DNA from: Smallanthus sonchifolius
Lineage: Eukaryota; Streptophyta; Magnoliopsida; Asterales; Asteraceae
Assembly (NCBI GenBank): GCA_023525975.1
Contig: CM042028.1
Coordinates: forward strand, 80,475,501 to 80,539,500
Length of the DNA stretch: 64,000 bases
Direction: 5' to 3'
A model generated the notes under the pieces. It was not told where the DNA came from, searched no databases, and worked only from the letters and a program-made list of their open reading frames with translations. Positions 1-10,135 of this stretch are shown in pieces (the stretch's first letter is position 1; each line of letters opens with the position of its first letter). A program made the position numbers and the translations under genes.

Positions 1-2409
1 TACCATTAACACCATCCAACAACAGCTTTAGTCGGCAGATCCATGGGTGCTGATACCATGACTATGAGTAATCCGATAGAACATAGACACTCTTACGCAA
101 GAGTGCAACACGATGACACAAACTAATGAACATTACAGATTCCTTTTAGTTGAGAGCTTGAGATAGAGAAAACACTAGAGGGACCATGCGAAATAAATTA
201 TCATTACGGGTGCACACGTAATCATAATTTACGGCGCATGAGAAGTCTGGTGAGTCTTACTATCCGAGTTAATGTTCATGATTAATCTGTATTCCTAATC
301 TCAATTCACAGTCACTCGATTAATGATCGAAATTACCATAACCAAAGGGTTTAGCTTAAAGGCATAGGAGGATGCGATAGGCTATCACAAGTGATTGGAA
401 GTATACATCATCTCCTTCATCTTCGAATCCTAATGGATCTAAAATTCTTATCGAGACTTCATGGGCATGTCGATCTTGACTGAGGCACTGAAGATGTCTA
501 TTCTCAGTTAATTTGACCTCAATACTCGGATCGAATTTAGAAATTCCTTGTAAAGAATTGTTTCACCTTTTGAGGTTCGGCTATAAAAATTTTCTCTTTT
601 CGATCTCATTACTTATCTACCAACGCTTGTGGCTGATCTTCGGTCTAGCTTGAGTCAGACCTTAACATTTTTGAGTTCCCTATTGAATTTTCATGTAACA
701 TTCTCGCAGTTCTGGAAGAACGGGAGAAATTCAATTGGATCTAACCAACTCTTAATGGATCTTGAGCGACGAAGATTTTCACTTATCCATTTTTACTTGC
801 TAATTCATGTCCTTTGAGATCTTACTTGCCACGAAAACCCCATGTTGACCCTTACAACGATCAACACTTGCAGTAATTGCACAACTATTATCGGAAAACA
901 CGGCATAATCTCAGGGTCTGTCTTACAATTAAGTATCACACTTATTGAAATTTACATCGGAAGTGCTATGCACTAACTCCTGTAATGGGATGGAAATTTA
1001 TTCTGACTCTCTTACGCGTGACACCTATAGGGTATTGTGGAAACCCGACTTGAGACTAATGGATAATCTTACAAACTTTTGTGCTTGTATTTTTCCAGGA
1101 ATCATTTTGTTGGCTGAATCTCTGACTTCATACCGCAAGAGAGACGTATCCACATCTCTTACTCTCAGCCTTCTATAGTTAGAGAGCTCTAGAGCGCCTA
1201 CTCTTAGGAAACGACTTCTTAACACATACTGAGGGAAAATACAAAGCTTTGACATTTAACACTCATTACCTCAATTTTATAGCTTAAACCCTTGGACTAG
1301 GGACTTAAAGGCTATAACCGATATGAGTGAAATACGTACTGGTAAGTCGTGACAATACCATTCGAATGCCAGGGAAGTTGCAGACAAACTGTAGTATCAG
1401 TTGTTAGCAAATTCTGAAACTCCGTGATCCATTCCGACCAACTTTGATAGGAAATAAAGAACCTAAGTCAAAATTCGAGGATTTAATTCTGTGTACGCTA
1501 CCAGGAAGATGAACAAAGGACGAATCAATTCCGGAAGTTTTACTTGACTGTCGTCTATTTCCTAACATCCGCTTAATGAGAAGTCAAGCCTTTGATTAAA
1601 CAAACCATGATTTCACATCGCAGTCTACCAATTTAGTGGGTTAGCAAGCGCTGAATCAGTTTCGGGGAAACACCATTCTTATGAGGCTACTTCCACGATG
1701 CGACTGTTTACCTTCTCATCTAGACGAACCGCGACTTTTCCAAGCAAACATAGAACTTCTTAAGACTTATCTATTTCGTGGACATGATAGTCAGGTCATG
1801 AGTTCACAAATCAAGATATTACAGCCTAAATACCAGACTACAGTAGAAGTGCAGTGCAAACGATGGTAATGAGGTATTAAACTAAAACTTCGCCAGTGAA
1901 ACCATACGAGAAATCTTGAAACCTTTAATCCGTTGTGACCAATGTTGATGGAAAAATCTCATATGGCACAGAACCTAATATGAGAGTATAACTTTAAGTC
2001 CCAGAAAATGCCTTCGTGGAGTATAAGGGAACAATCATAACGTTTCGTTTATGAATTCTGTCACTACTATCCGAGTACAAGAAGGTGATGGATATGCAGT
2101 TAGAAAACGAATAAGTGAAACTATGTCACTAACACTTAGCAACTGTTTGAGAGCCATTCTCACTTTTCCTTGAACTCCATGAAGATTATTAATCTTTAGT
2201 ATTTGTTGAGCCTAGCCAACTAAAATATTCTCAAATACTTTGATATTCTCTTTCTTCTTCATCTAGATTCACCTTCATCTTTAGATGAACCTTAAAAAAA
2301 AAAAAAAAAAAATCTAGATGATTCAATGAGACTACGAGAATTTATTGTGGCGAGTTTGTTAATCGATATCCGTTTCGTTTAGATTTCAATCTAAATCAAA
2401 ATACGGATA
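1..2409 (+). repeat. Decayed internal region of an old Ty3/gypsy element (left part)
   Basis: No open frame longer than about 80 codons is present and no protein domain is readable. The stretch lies directly left of a young LTR element, and the right-hand side of that insertion (10136-11172) ends in a typical Ty3/gypsy terminal motif and polypurine tract. I therefore infer that both sides belong to one old interrupted retrotransposon. An 18-nt A tract sits near 2294-2311 beside a short inverted motif (ATCTAGAT). Assignment rests on context only. Confidence 0.4.
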
Positions 2410-2727
2410 ACATATGATGTGTTGCAAAACACACATGCATTTCCCTTGTAGTTCGTGTCGTTTTTGTATAGGTTTAGAGTCGTTTTGAGTCGTTTATGTT
2501 TAGTATTGAGTTATGTATTGTTTTGTAGGTAATCGTGTCACTTTGGAGCTCAAACGATCAAGAACTATGAAGAAACGAGCACACGAGACCCCGGGATGAA
2601 AACGGAAAAAGTCGGGAAAGAGCCCAACTTTAGAAGAGGCATATCTTGAGCTAGAAAATTAGTTACGGGGCCCATAATATATCGATTTGGGGTGGCTCGA
2701 CGAGAGGAGTTCAAATCTCCAGGATGT

Positions 2728-2860
2728 CCTCGCGGTACGCGAGGCGTGATGGTCAAATCCCTCGCGGTACGCGAGGGACCAGTTTTCCTGCGCGACTATT
2801 TTGTCTCTGGAGGTACGCGAGAGACTTGCCAGAAACCTCCCGCGGTACGCGAGAGACCCC
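2728..2860. repeat. Array of GC-rich hairpins in U3 of the 5' LTR
   Basis: Two perfect hairpins are seen: 2728-2744 (stem CCTCGCG, loop GTA, 7 bp) and 2759-2777 (stem CCCTCGCG, loop GTA, 8 bp). Two decayed versions follow, near 2805-2825 (arms GTCTCT and AGAGAC kept) and 2838-2857. The array ends about 60 bp upstream of the TATA box. The identical array recurs in the 3' LTR at about 8688-8820. Confidence 0.85.
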
Positions 2861-2917
2861 AGGAACGCGAATTTTGACCTAATTTCAAGGCTAAATAGAT
2901 TAGGACTCTCCCATTCT

Positions 2918-2925
2918 TATAAAAG
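2918..2925 (+). promoter_or_regulatory. LTR TATA box
   Basis: TATAAAAG lies in an otherwise mixed-composition stretch of the LTR about 500 bp from its 5' end, where a U3 promoter is expected. The same sequence sits at 8878-8885 in the 3' LTR. Confidence 0.6.
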
Positions 2926-4176
2926 TCGATTCCAGCCGTCAAGTTAGAACCTTTTGGCGATTTTGAGGAAGAAGAAGGCTAGTGGAGCAAGGAGTTGGAG
3001 TTTTGGAACCCGAATTGGTTATTCGTGATCGTTCGGTTTATGATTCTTCTTCTTTTATCTTTACTTTGTTTAATTGAACCTATGACTATGTTTATTACTT
3101 CTGTTTTGGTTGTTTTGAACATGTTTGTTGGCTAGATTTTGCAAACTGCCTAGGTTTAAGATGATTGCATGTTAAAGTTATGATTTTTATTGGTTTTTGG
3201 ATTCAATTGATGGGTTTATGATTTAGTAAAGATCTTTGGTTGATTATGTATGATGTTAGTATATATTTACTGCTGATCTTGTGGTTGTTTGTGATTTCCT
3301 GCGTTGATTGTGGTTGTCTGCCAGTTTGATCTTCGTTTTGTGGTCATAGATCTTAGGGTTTGTGATTGTGAGTGGTTTCTAGACGTAGTAGCCATAGGAA
3401 TTCATAAGTGATTACTGATTAGAAGTGAATGTGTGTCCTAGTTCAATACCCGAGAGGTGAGAATTAGTCGTTTAGTCTTCGTCATTAGGAATCCGAGTAT
3501 TAACAGTCTGAGAGGACGTTAGTGTTAGGTGTCTAGTGAATTTAGCTATCCGAATCATAGTAGTTAGCTTGAGATTACCCCGTGCATTCCTTGAGTGTAT
3601 GGTAGACGGTGAGACTGAGAGGTAATCCGTTTATTAGGGTACTTGTCATAGTTGGAAATACCTGAGAAGTGATCCAATTATCTGGTGAGTTTAATACGCT
3701 TTAGGTAGCTGAGTTGGTGACATCCCGAGACCGAGAGTGATCAGGAATCCATTAGGTTATCTAGAGTTGTTTCATTAGAAACCCAGATCCATCATAGTTT
3801 TCAGAACCGATAGAAGTTATACTTTGCAAGTAAGATTCTTAACCTAGGTAGTGCCTTCCCTATTCTTGAATTCGTTTAAAGAGTTCTGCTTGATAGTTGA
3901 GTGTCGTTAGTTAGAAAGTTTACATTAAGTTACAACACAAAATCCCCCAATATATTTCAGTTTAGTTAGTTGAGTCAGAGTCTAGGTAGGGTTATTGCTA
4001 GTGTCTCGTGGGTTCGATATCCGGACTTCATTAGGCTATATTGCATTGATCGGTACACTTGTCGGTTGTGTGGTCTAGTATTAGATTGAGTCTAGATTTA
4101 TAAATTTAAAGCTAGAGAGTCTAGGTTAGGTTTTATATAGTTATTTTTATAGACCGTCCGAGCGACATCAAGTTTT

Positions 4177-4195
4177 TGGCGCCGTTGCCGGGGAC
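4177..4195 (+). other. Primer binding site (tRNA-Asp type)
   Basis: TGGCGCCGTTGCCGGGGAC starts six bases after the end of the 5' LTR. This string is the usual primer site of plant Athila-type elements, described as complementary to the 3' end of tRNA-Asp. Confidence 0.85.
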
Positions 4196-4388
4196 ACTTA
4201 GGCGATAGCGTATCTAACTTTGATTGAACTTATCTGATTATTTGGTCTTTTGTGTTTTGAGTCTTTTCTATTTTGTTGAGTCTAGTTTGTGTGTCCTTTA
4301 GTGAGTCTTTGTTTTTAGTGTGTCTAGCTTGTATCTTGAGTCTGCTTAATTAAATTTTTTTTATTTAATTTTTATTAATTTTTTCATT

Positions 4389-6113
4389 ATGTGTGAAATC
4401 TGTGGAGGACCCCATTTTACTTGTCGTTGCCCATATTCATCGGGGGAATCTGCAAACTACTATGAGTATGCTTATCCGCAGGTACAGCCACAGGCGGAAT
4501 ACAGGACTCGAGAGGAGTTGAACGCCTGGTGTAGAGAGGCAAATGAGCAATATGAGAGAGATATCCAAGCAGTGATGGCTCGTATTGGATCACACCGGCC
4601 GACAAATATAGATCGTGTGGTATACGATCAAGAGGGGAATGAAATTGGGATCGAAACTGCATCGGGGGAGTTAATACTGGGGACTACAATGGACGACGTG
4701 CAAAGCACAGTGACAGAAGGTGAAGCACAAGTCCCACCTCCAGGTAATTATTCTGACCTTGATTGCAATACTGATTTTTGTTTGTCGTCTTCTACACAAG
4801 AGCAAATAGTTCATTGTGATACTTTACACTTGTCTTGTGAGAATGAGTTGATGCAGGTAATAAGGGATGAAGACACAATCAAGGAAGAGCAAAGGAAGGT
4901 GCAAGAAATCATGAATACTCAATGGCACCTGATAACTAGAGCCGAACAATTACACTTTCTAGAAGAAAATGGGAGGCTCATGGATGAGCTAGAAAGTATC
5001 AAGCTACAAAAGGAAGAGGCACCTCCGGAACCGAGGACAAAAATGGGCGTAGTAGTCCCACCCTCGGACCTGCAGGGTCTTAAACAAATTCGGCCGGGTG
5101 TGTATGATTTCTCTGGGGATGATAGTGATGATGATAGTTTTTGGAGTGAAGATGAAGAGTTGATTGAAGAAGAAGAAGTAGAGATCCCTAAAACCCCAAC
5201 TGAAGGCGATTGTCTAGAAGAAGGATTGGCAAGTTTATTCGAAGAAGAGGATGTTAGGGAATCTCAGCCTGTTGATCCATTGGTTGGGAGTGAGGACGAT
5301 GTTATGCAAGAATTGCAAACAGAGCCGAGGACGAAAATGGACTTCTTCGTCCCACCCTCGGTTCTACAGGGTCTTAAGCAAACTCGGCCAGGCGTTTATG
5401 AATTCTCTTGGAGTGACTGTGATGAGGATGAGTCATTAGATGAAGATGAACGAGAAGATGTGGATTTATCTGACTCTATGGAATGGATGTTTAGTGAAGA
5501 GGGTCTGCTAGAGTTGGAAGAGAAAGAGAAGGAGATAGAAGGAGAACAGGTCCCATCCTGGGAGGATGAGTTTGGTGATGAGTTGTTGGACCTGCCGACT
5601 CCTAGTGAAGAAGGATTTGACCCACTTGGCGATCTAAGGCTCCTTGAAGATTTGCTATATCAAGGGCCAAGTGTGGGGATAGAAGAAGAGGTGAAAGTGC
5701 AAGAGGTTATCAACGAACCACGAACCGAGCTGGTGTCGGACCTACCACTTTTCACCCAAGATAGAGAGAGGCAAGAGCCCGTGGAGGAAGTAGATGGTGG
5801 ATCGCCACCCTTATCAGCACGACCACGGGACAGGGCGAGAAGACGTATGGACCGGCATGTTATGAAGGTCCTGGGATGGTCATACAAGGACCATAGGAAG
5901 GAGTATACTGGAGATGACCAATCACCGCACTACATGCCCCGTATCAGGTTTGGTCCAGGTAAGTTTAAATATTGGTGGACCGACCCGTTTACATTTTTAA
6001 AAATAAATTTAAGGTCTGCCACCCATGTTTGTCAAATCGGTGGTAGACCAATCATACTAAACGGGCCGGATGGGGGCGGCATAAAGGAGAAGCCTCCTGA
6101 TAGGCTTGCTTGA
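4389..6113 (+). CDS. 574-aa acidic, zinc-knuckle-like protein of the non-autonomous LTR element
   Basis: This is the only long ORF in the young element. It starts 194 bp past the primer site, where gag normally begins. Residues 2-14 (CEICGGPHFTCRC) give a CX2CX3HX4C pattern, one residue shorter than the retroviral CCHC knuckle, and its N-terminal position is opposite to that of a normal nucleocapsid. The middle is very acidic and contains a duplicated module: EPRTKMGVVVPPSDLQGLKQ at about residue 215 and EPRTKMDFFVPPSVLQGLKQ at about residue 315, each followed by RPGVY and an Asp/Glu-rich run. A third partial EPRTE copy is near residue 440. The C-terminus is basic and aromatic (RRMDRHVMKVLGWSYKDH, then FKYWWTDPF). 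No protease or polymerase motif is present. It may be a diverged Gag or an accessory protein; function unknown. Confidence 0.8.
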   Translation: MCEICGGPHFTCRCPYSSGESANYYEYAYPQVQPQAEYRTREELNAWCREANEQYERDIQAVMARIGSHRPTNIDRVVYDQEGNEIGIETASGELILGTTMDDVQSTVTEGEAQVPPPGNYSDLDCNTDFCLSSSTQEQIVHCDTLHLSCENELMQVIRDEDTIKEEQRKVQEIMNTQWHLITRAEQLHFLEENGRLMDELESIKLQKEEAPPEPRTKMGVVVPPSDLQGLKQIRPGVYDFSGDDSDDDSFWSEDEELIEEEEVEIPKTPTEGDCLEEGLASLFEEEDVRESQPVDPLVGSEDDVMQELQTEPRTKMDFFVPPSVLQGLKQTRPGVYEFSWSDCDEDESLDEDEREDVDLSDSMEWMFSEEGLLELEEKEKEIEGEQVPSWEDEFGDELLDLPTPSEEGFDPLGDLRLLEDLLYQGPSVGIEEEVKVQEVINEPRTELVSDLPLFTQDRERQEPVEEVDGGSPPLSARPRDRARRRMDRHVMKVLGWSYKDHRKEYTGDDQSPHYMPRIRFGPGKFKYWWTDPFTFLKINLRSATHVCQIGGRPIILNGPDGGGIKEKPPDRLA

Positions 6114-6401
6114 GTCTCGGGCAAGTGCCCGGGATGTAGAGTTTGTGTGCATTCGTTGGTGTGAGTCCGTGTCTGTTTTTATGTTTTTTGGTATGTGTTT
6201 TGTTTGTGTCGTGTTGTGCAGGGAATTCGTGCTTGATTCGGTGAGGAAAATCATCGGGAGTGAAGTTCCAAGTATGTTTACATATGTTTTTATGCTTGGG
6301 ACGGGTTTTAGTGAGTTTGGGTAATGAAAAATTTTAATGGGTGAAAAATATTCTAAGTATAAAAATTGGAAAATTTTCCAAACTTTCTGTGAAGAACACC
6401 C

Positions 6402-6532
6402 TCTCGCGGTACGCGAGAAAAATCTGTCCAGGTCTTCGCGGTACGCGAAGGACAAAATTCCTGGCCGACGATGATTTTTGTTCTTCGCGGTACGCGAGGA
6501 ATAGAATCCTCCCTTCTCGCGATACGCGAGGA
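6402..6532. repeat. Second hairpin array, internal region of the young element
   Basis: Four hairpins of the same family as those in U3 are present. They are 6402-6418 (TCTCGCG/CGCGAGA), 6434-6450 (CTTCGCG/CGCGAAG), 6483-6499 (CTTCGCG/CGCGAGG, one G:U pair) and about 6514-6533 (TTCTCGCG, loop ATA, CGCGAGGAA, one G:U pair). The 6434 copy differs from the others on both sides of the stem, so pairing is kept. Confidence 0.85.
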
Positions 6533-6559
6533 AATGCTGGATTTGCCCTTCCTCCTTTG

Positions 6560-6790
6560 TTTCCCATGGTTCTCCATACCCACTATCACCACTACCACAA
6601 ACACTACTACTCTTTTATCACCACCATTTTCATTATCATACACCTCCCATCCACCTCATCTATCCAACATCCATTGTTATCACCACCACCATCCACTATC
6701 ATCCATATCACCACTATCATTCACCACCCCCTTCATACAATCCGACCACCACTACCATCATCCATCATCCACCACGACCATGGGAGACCT
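6560..6790 (+). repeat. Pyrimidine/CCA-rich low-complexity stretch
   Basis: This is a run of degenerate CAC/TCA/CCA triplets with few guanines on the + strand. It follows the hairpin array and the 574-codon ORF. The short ORFs read from it are low-complexity His/Thr/Ser/Pro strings and are not supported as genes. Confidence 0.7.
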
Positions 6791-7247
6791 AGAAACTGTT
6801 CGTGACCGGTGATCTACTTGCTGTGGCATTCATGTCTATGTGTTTGCCACCCGTTGAGTACGTTTATCTGCATGCCATCTATCTTGAGTCTTTTAGTTTT
6901 TCGTAAGTCATTCGAGTCTTTATTTTTTATTTTATTTGAGTCAGTTTGATGCTGCGGGTATGTTTGAGGTTTATTTTGCAGGTTTTATCATCTCGCCCAT
7001 ACTCAATCTCCATTCGGGCAGGATTGATCATCACCATTACCAGTTTGTAAAGGCAACCCGTCAGTGAGATGTGCAAGCCGCGAAGGAAATGCTATACGGT
7101 TGCACAAGTGGAAGAACGAAGCTGCACATAATCTTGCTATCATTACCAGCTAAGTCGCTTCCACTTTACCATCTTTTATTTTTGAGTCTTTATTTTAATT
7201 TTATTTTTAGTTGTTTCTTAGTTCACATTGAGGACAATGTGTCGTTC

Positions 7248-7260
7248 AAGTGTGGGGATG
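7248..7260 (+). other. Extra polypurine-tract-like copy
   Basis: AAGTGTGGGGATG is identical over 13 bases to the tract bordering the 3' LTR (8360-8372). Both are preceded by GAGGAC. It lies 1.1 kb upstream of the LTR and could act as an internal plus-strand primer or be a relic of duplication. Confidence 0.55.
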
Positions 7261-7734
7261 GGAAACCTCTTGAGTCTAGTTTGTTTAGTTTGTTTTTCTT
7301 TTATAAATAGTCTATATTTTTGTATTTTTAGGTAAAAATTTGAAAAATTTGAAAAAAATGTCCTTTGAATTAGAGTTTTTGCAAGCAAAATGGAAGATGA
7401 TAGGTATAACTGGAAATGCTTGTAGAATTTAAAATAAATAATGATAGAAAACGCGTATAGTCTGTGATGTTTTGGTAGATCTAGCCTTTTTGAAAGCTTA
7501 AATATCCTGTTTATGTTGTTTAGGAAAATTAATTGATAAATTCATGAAATCTTGTGGGTAATCATCTTAGAGTGTCGGTAATACTGAAACTGTCAACATA
7601 GGGTGATAGGTACCACGTTAAGTTAAAATTTAGAGTTTTTTTGAAATTTTTGGCACACCACTCTCTTTTTATGAAAATAAATTCGAGTTTGGTGGCGCCT
7701 AAATCCATAATTCCATATAATGAGTATAATTAAT

Positions 7735-7990
7735 CGATTGAAAGCTTGAGTTTTGACCTACGTGTTACCCTCCGGGATCGCGACTTGGTTGATACACCCA
7801 TGGGTTGGGATTTAAGTGATCAACGTGTTGGATAAATAAGATTAATTTATGTGTTTCCCACGGGGATGGTGACTCTGTGGATACGCCTCTAAGTTGATTT
7901 CTTATGTGCTTAATTGATAAACTGCATCCTATGTGCTACCTTCTGGGATGGTGACCTGGGAGACGCACCACTAGGTGAGGTTGATTCATA
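7735..7990 (+). repeat. Three degenerate tandem units of about 80-90 bp
   Basis: Each unit has an A/T-rich lead (TTGATAAA-like), then a block like GTGYTACC, a GGGATGGTGAC or GGGATCGCGAC core, and then GATACRCC. Cores occur near 7773, 7862 and 7946. They appear to be an old tandem triplication inside the 3' internal region. Confidence 0.6.
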
Positions 7991-8359
7991 CATTTGATTG
8001 TGCTCATTGACATTTCATTCCATATTTCATTTGATTTCTAAAACCTGTAAATCCTAGTTTAACGTGGTGGGAGAAATCTATACGGTTTAACCTGTGCCTA
8101 AACATGACCTTGAGACGGGATTAGGTGGATCTGTAGCTTTTAAGTGTGAGACAAATAGATAGATTGATCTGCTTGTATAAATTGGATTTAGAACAAAACG
8201 GGGGCTTAATAATTGGTGTTGGGTTTAATCGGAACGAAATATCAATTGTTGCATTTTATCGTGTGATTATATCTGTGTTAATAAATTTATAAGATTGTTA
8301 AAAGTGTTTTCCAGTTGTGATTCCATTGTAAAGGTCTTTTTCGAGGACGAAAAAAGGTT

Positions 8360-8374
8360 AAGTGTGGGGATGTT
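8360..8374 (+). other. Polypurine tract before the 3' LTR
   Basis: AAGTGTGGGGATGTT directly precedes the TG of the 3' LTR at 8375, the position of the plus-strand primer in LTR elements. Confidence 0.75.
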
Positions 8375-10130
8375 TGATGTGTTGCAAAACACACATGCAT
8401 TTCCCTTGTAGTTCGTGTCGTTTTTGTATAGGTTTAGAGTCGTTTTGAGTCGTTTATGTTTAGTATTGAGTTATGTATTGTTTTGTAGGTAATCGTGTCA
8501 CTTTGGAGCTCAAACGATCAAGAACTATGAAGAAACGAGCACACGAGACCCCGGGATGAAAACGGAAAAAGTCGGGAAAGAGCCCAACTTTAGAAGAGGC
8601 ATATCTTGAGCTAGAAAATTAGTTACGGGGCCCATAATATATCGATTTGGGGTGGCTCGACGAGAGGAGTTCAAATCTCCAGGATGTCCTCGCGGTACGC
8701 GAGGCGTGATGGTCAAATCCCTCGCGGTACGCGAGGGACCAGTTTTCCTGCGCGACTATTTTGTCTCTGGAGGTACGCGAGAGACTTGCCAGAAACCTCC
8801 CGCGGTACGCGAGAGACCCCAGGAACGCGAATTTTGACCTAATTTCAAGGCTAAATAGATTAGGACTCTCCCATTCTTATAAAAGTCGATTCCAGCCGTC
8901 AAGTTAGAACCTTTTGGCGATTTTGAGGAAGAAGAAGGCTAGTGGAGCAAGGAGTTGGAGTTTTGGAACCCGAATTGGTTATTCGTGATCGTTCGGTTTA
9001 TGATTCTTCTTCTTTTATCTTTACTTTGTTTAATTGAACCTATGACTATGTTTATTACTTCTGTTTTGGTTGTTTTGAACATGTTTGTTGGCTAGATTTT
9101 GCAAACTGCCTAGGTTTAAGATGATTGCATGTTAAAGTTATGATTTTTATTGGTTTTTGGATTCAATTGATGGGTTTATGATTTAGTAAAGATCTTTGGT
9201 TGATTATGTATGATGTTAGTATATATTTACTGCTGATCTTGTGGTTGTTTGTGATTTCCTGCGTTGATTGTGGTTGTCTGCCAGTTTGATCTTCGTTTTG
9301 TGGTCATAGATCTTAGGGTTTGTGATTGTGAGTGGTTTCTAGACGTAGTAGCCATAGGAATTCATAAGTGATTACTGATTAGAAGTGAATGTGTGTCCTA
9401 GTTCAATACCCGAGAGGTGAGAATTAGTCGTTTAGTCTTCGTCATTAGGAATCCGAGTATTAACAGTCTGAGAGGACGTTAGTGTTAGGTGTCTAGTGAA
9501 TTTAGCTATCCGAATCATAGTAGTTAGCTTGAGATTACCCCGTGCATTCCTTGAGTGTATGGTAGACGGTGAGACTGAGAGGTAATCCGTTTATTAGGGT
9601 ACTTGTCATAGTTGGAAATACCTGAGAAGTGATCCAATTATCTGGTGAGTTTAATACGCTTTAGGTAGCTGAGTTGGTGACATCCCGAGACCGAGAGTGA
9701 TCAGGAATCCATTAGGTTATCTAGAGTTGTTTCATTAGAAACCCAGATCCATCATAGTTTTCAGAACCGATAGAAGTTATACTTTGCAAGTAAGATTCTT
9801 AACCTAGGTAGTGCCTTCCCTATTCTTGAATTCGTTTAAAGAGTTCTGCTTGATAGTTGAGTGTCGTTAGTTAGAAAGTTTACATTAAGTTACAACACAA
9901 AATCCCCCAATATATTTCAGTTTAGTTAGTTGAGTCAGAGTCTAGGTAGGGTTATTGCTAGTGTCTCGTGGGTTCGATATCCGGACTTCATTAGGCTATA
10001 TTGCATTGATCGGTACACTTGCCGGTTGTGTGGTCTAGTATTAGATTGAGTCTAGATTTATAAATTTAAAGCTAGAGAGTCTAGGTTAGGTTTTATATAG
10101 TTATTTTTATAGACCGTCCGAGCGACATCA
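8375..10130 (+). repeat. 3' LTR of the young element
   Basis: It is the 1,756-bp partner of 2415-4170 with one difference noted by eye (C at 10022). It contains the same hairpin array (about 8688-8820) and TATA box (8878-8885). It ends CGACATCA before the TSD copy ACATA. Confidence 0.95.
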
Positions 10131-10135
10131 ACATA

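Larger units (their letters stand above)
2415..4170 (+). repeat. 5' LTR of the young element
   Basis: It starts TGATGTGTTG and ends CGACATCA. It is paired with 8375-10130 at an exact offset of 5,960 bp. A TATA box lies at 2918-2925, so U3 is roughly the first 530 bp. An array of short GC-rich hairpins occupies 2728-2860 within U3. The small ORFs here are by-products of these repeats. Confidence 0.95.
6800..8359 (+). other. 3' non-coding region of the young element
   Basis: No gene is supported here. It holds a purine-rich tract copy at 7248-7260 and three degenerate tandem units between about 7735 and 7990. Several T-rich segments contain repeated GAGTCT motifs. Confidence 0.7.
2410..10135 (+). 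mobile_element. Young non-autonomous LTR retrotransposon (Athila/Tat-like), with TSD ACATA
   Basis: A complete element runs from 2415 to 10130 and is flanked by the 5-bp duplication ACATA (2410-2414 and 10131-10135). Its LTRs (2415-4170 and 8375-10130) are 1,756 bp each, begin TG and end CA. By eye they differ at one site only (T at 4062, C at 10022), so insertion was recent. A tRNA-Asp-type primer site follows the 5' LTR and a purine-rich tract precedes the 3' LTR. The 4.2-kb interior has one ORF (4389-6113) and no protease, reverse transcriptase, RNase H or integrase, so movement would need enzymes supplied in trans. The primer-site type is known from Athila/Tat Ty3/gypsy lineages; lineage assignment is inference. 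Confidence 0.93.
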
